Positions 63,930-64,000 of a DNA stretch of 64,000 bases are shown here, piece by piece; position 1 is the stretch's first letter; each line of letters starts with the position of its first letter. Below the pieces are notes generated by a model. That model saw only the letters and a list, made by a program, of their open reading frames with translations. It was not told the DNA's origin and made no database searches. The DNA comes from Streptomyces longhuiensis (lineage in GTDB: Bacteria; Actinomycetota; Actinomycetes; Streptomycetales; Streptomycetaceae): assembly GCF_020616555.1 (NCBI RefSeq), contig NZ_CP085173.1, positions 4,041,501 through 4,105,500 of the forward strand, given 5' to 3'. The translations under genes were made by a program, and so were the position numbers.

Positions 63930-64000
63930 TTACTTGCCCTTGGCGGCTTCCTTGAGCTTGGAGCCCGCGGACACCTTCACGCTGAAACCGGCCGGGATGT
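63930..64000 (-). CDS. hup: HU family DNA-binding protein, C-terminal end (partial)
   Basis: The last about 23 residues are visible, including AGFSVKVSAGSKLKEAAKGK and TAA at 63930-63932. This matches the C-terminus of the small Streptomyces HU protein HupA. Only the end is in the window; identity is supported by murA-hup neighbourhood known in S. coelicolor (from memory). Confidence 0.8.
   Translation of the reverse strand, partial: IPAGFSVKVSAGSKLKEAAKGK

Overview
The window is Streptomyces chromosome, roughly 70% GC. The evidence is the strong third-position GC bias, frequent GTG starts, actinobacterial families such as an SsgA-like protein, DUF2017-ClpS and mycosin/WXG-like proteins, and a gene order that from memory matches the S. 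coelicolor core segment from the nagF-nagE1-nagE2 locus to murA-hup. No rRNA, CRISPR array, transposase or integrase was found. One tRNA-Cys(GCA) gene is present.

Left part (1-25 kb). The N-acetylglucosamine PTS genes (nagF, nagE1, nagE2) carry DasR-type dre sites. They are followed by a metallo-beta-lactamase-fold hydrolase and a membrane-anchored PemK-like protein. Next comes the sulfur-carrier cysteine route (JAMM peptidase, Cys-containing leader peptide, CysO-like carrier, CysM), an amino-acid permease, DUF2017 and ClpS, then the NAD-salvage pair pncB-pncA. A secreted M6 protease, two RDD membrane proteins, ssgG, a GlcD-type oxidase and a membrane-anchored TPR protein follow. Just downstream of hpd sits a compact three-gene nitrile hydratase-like operon in which the beta subunit is encoded as two separate ORFs. 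An Lrp/AsnC regulator is divergent to hpd.

Middle (25-36 kb). A four-gene OpuC-type quaternary-amine ABC transporter is followed by a Lon-like secreted serine protease, an IclR regulator, a DEAD/DEAH helicase, an MFS exporter and the tRNA-Cys. Several non-coding short-period tandem arrays (15-16 bp, 23 bp, about 37 bp, about 130 bp) lie in intergenic gaps of this window.

Accessory region (about 36.4-50.9 kb). Immediately after the tRNA lies a block of poorly characterised, often lower-GC genes. It holds two modules of [small WXG-like protein, 700-750 aa WXG-like/alpha-helical protein, Cys-rich lipoprotein] and a convergent operon of an ESX-like protein, a WXG protein with a long Pro/Gly-rich tail, and a mycosin-type subtilase. 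No EccB/C/D/E secretion core is present. One lipoprotein copy carries an apparent 1-nt deletion. Several of these operons share an upstream ACGGGGGAA-like motif. This is the best candidate in the window for an undescribed system.

Right part (51-64 kb). A three-subunit molybdenum hydroxylase (FAD, 2Fe-2S with a very long disordered extension, and Mo-binding subunits) is followed by a sugar ABC transporter-GH20 hexosaminidase operon preceded by another dre-like site. That links it to the GlcNAc PTS genes at the other end of the window. DUF3039, YqgE, MurA and the C-terminal end of an HU protein finish the window.
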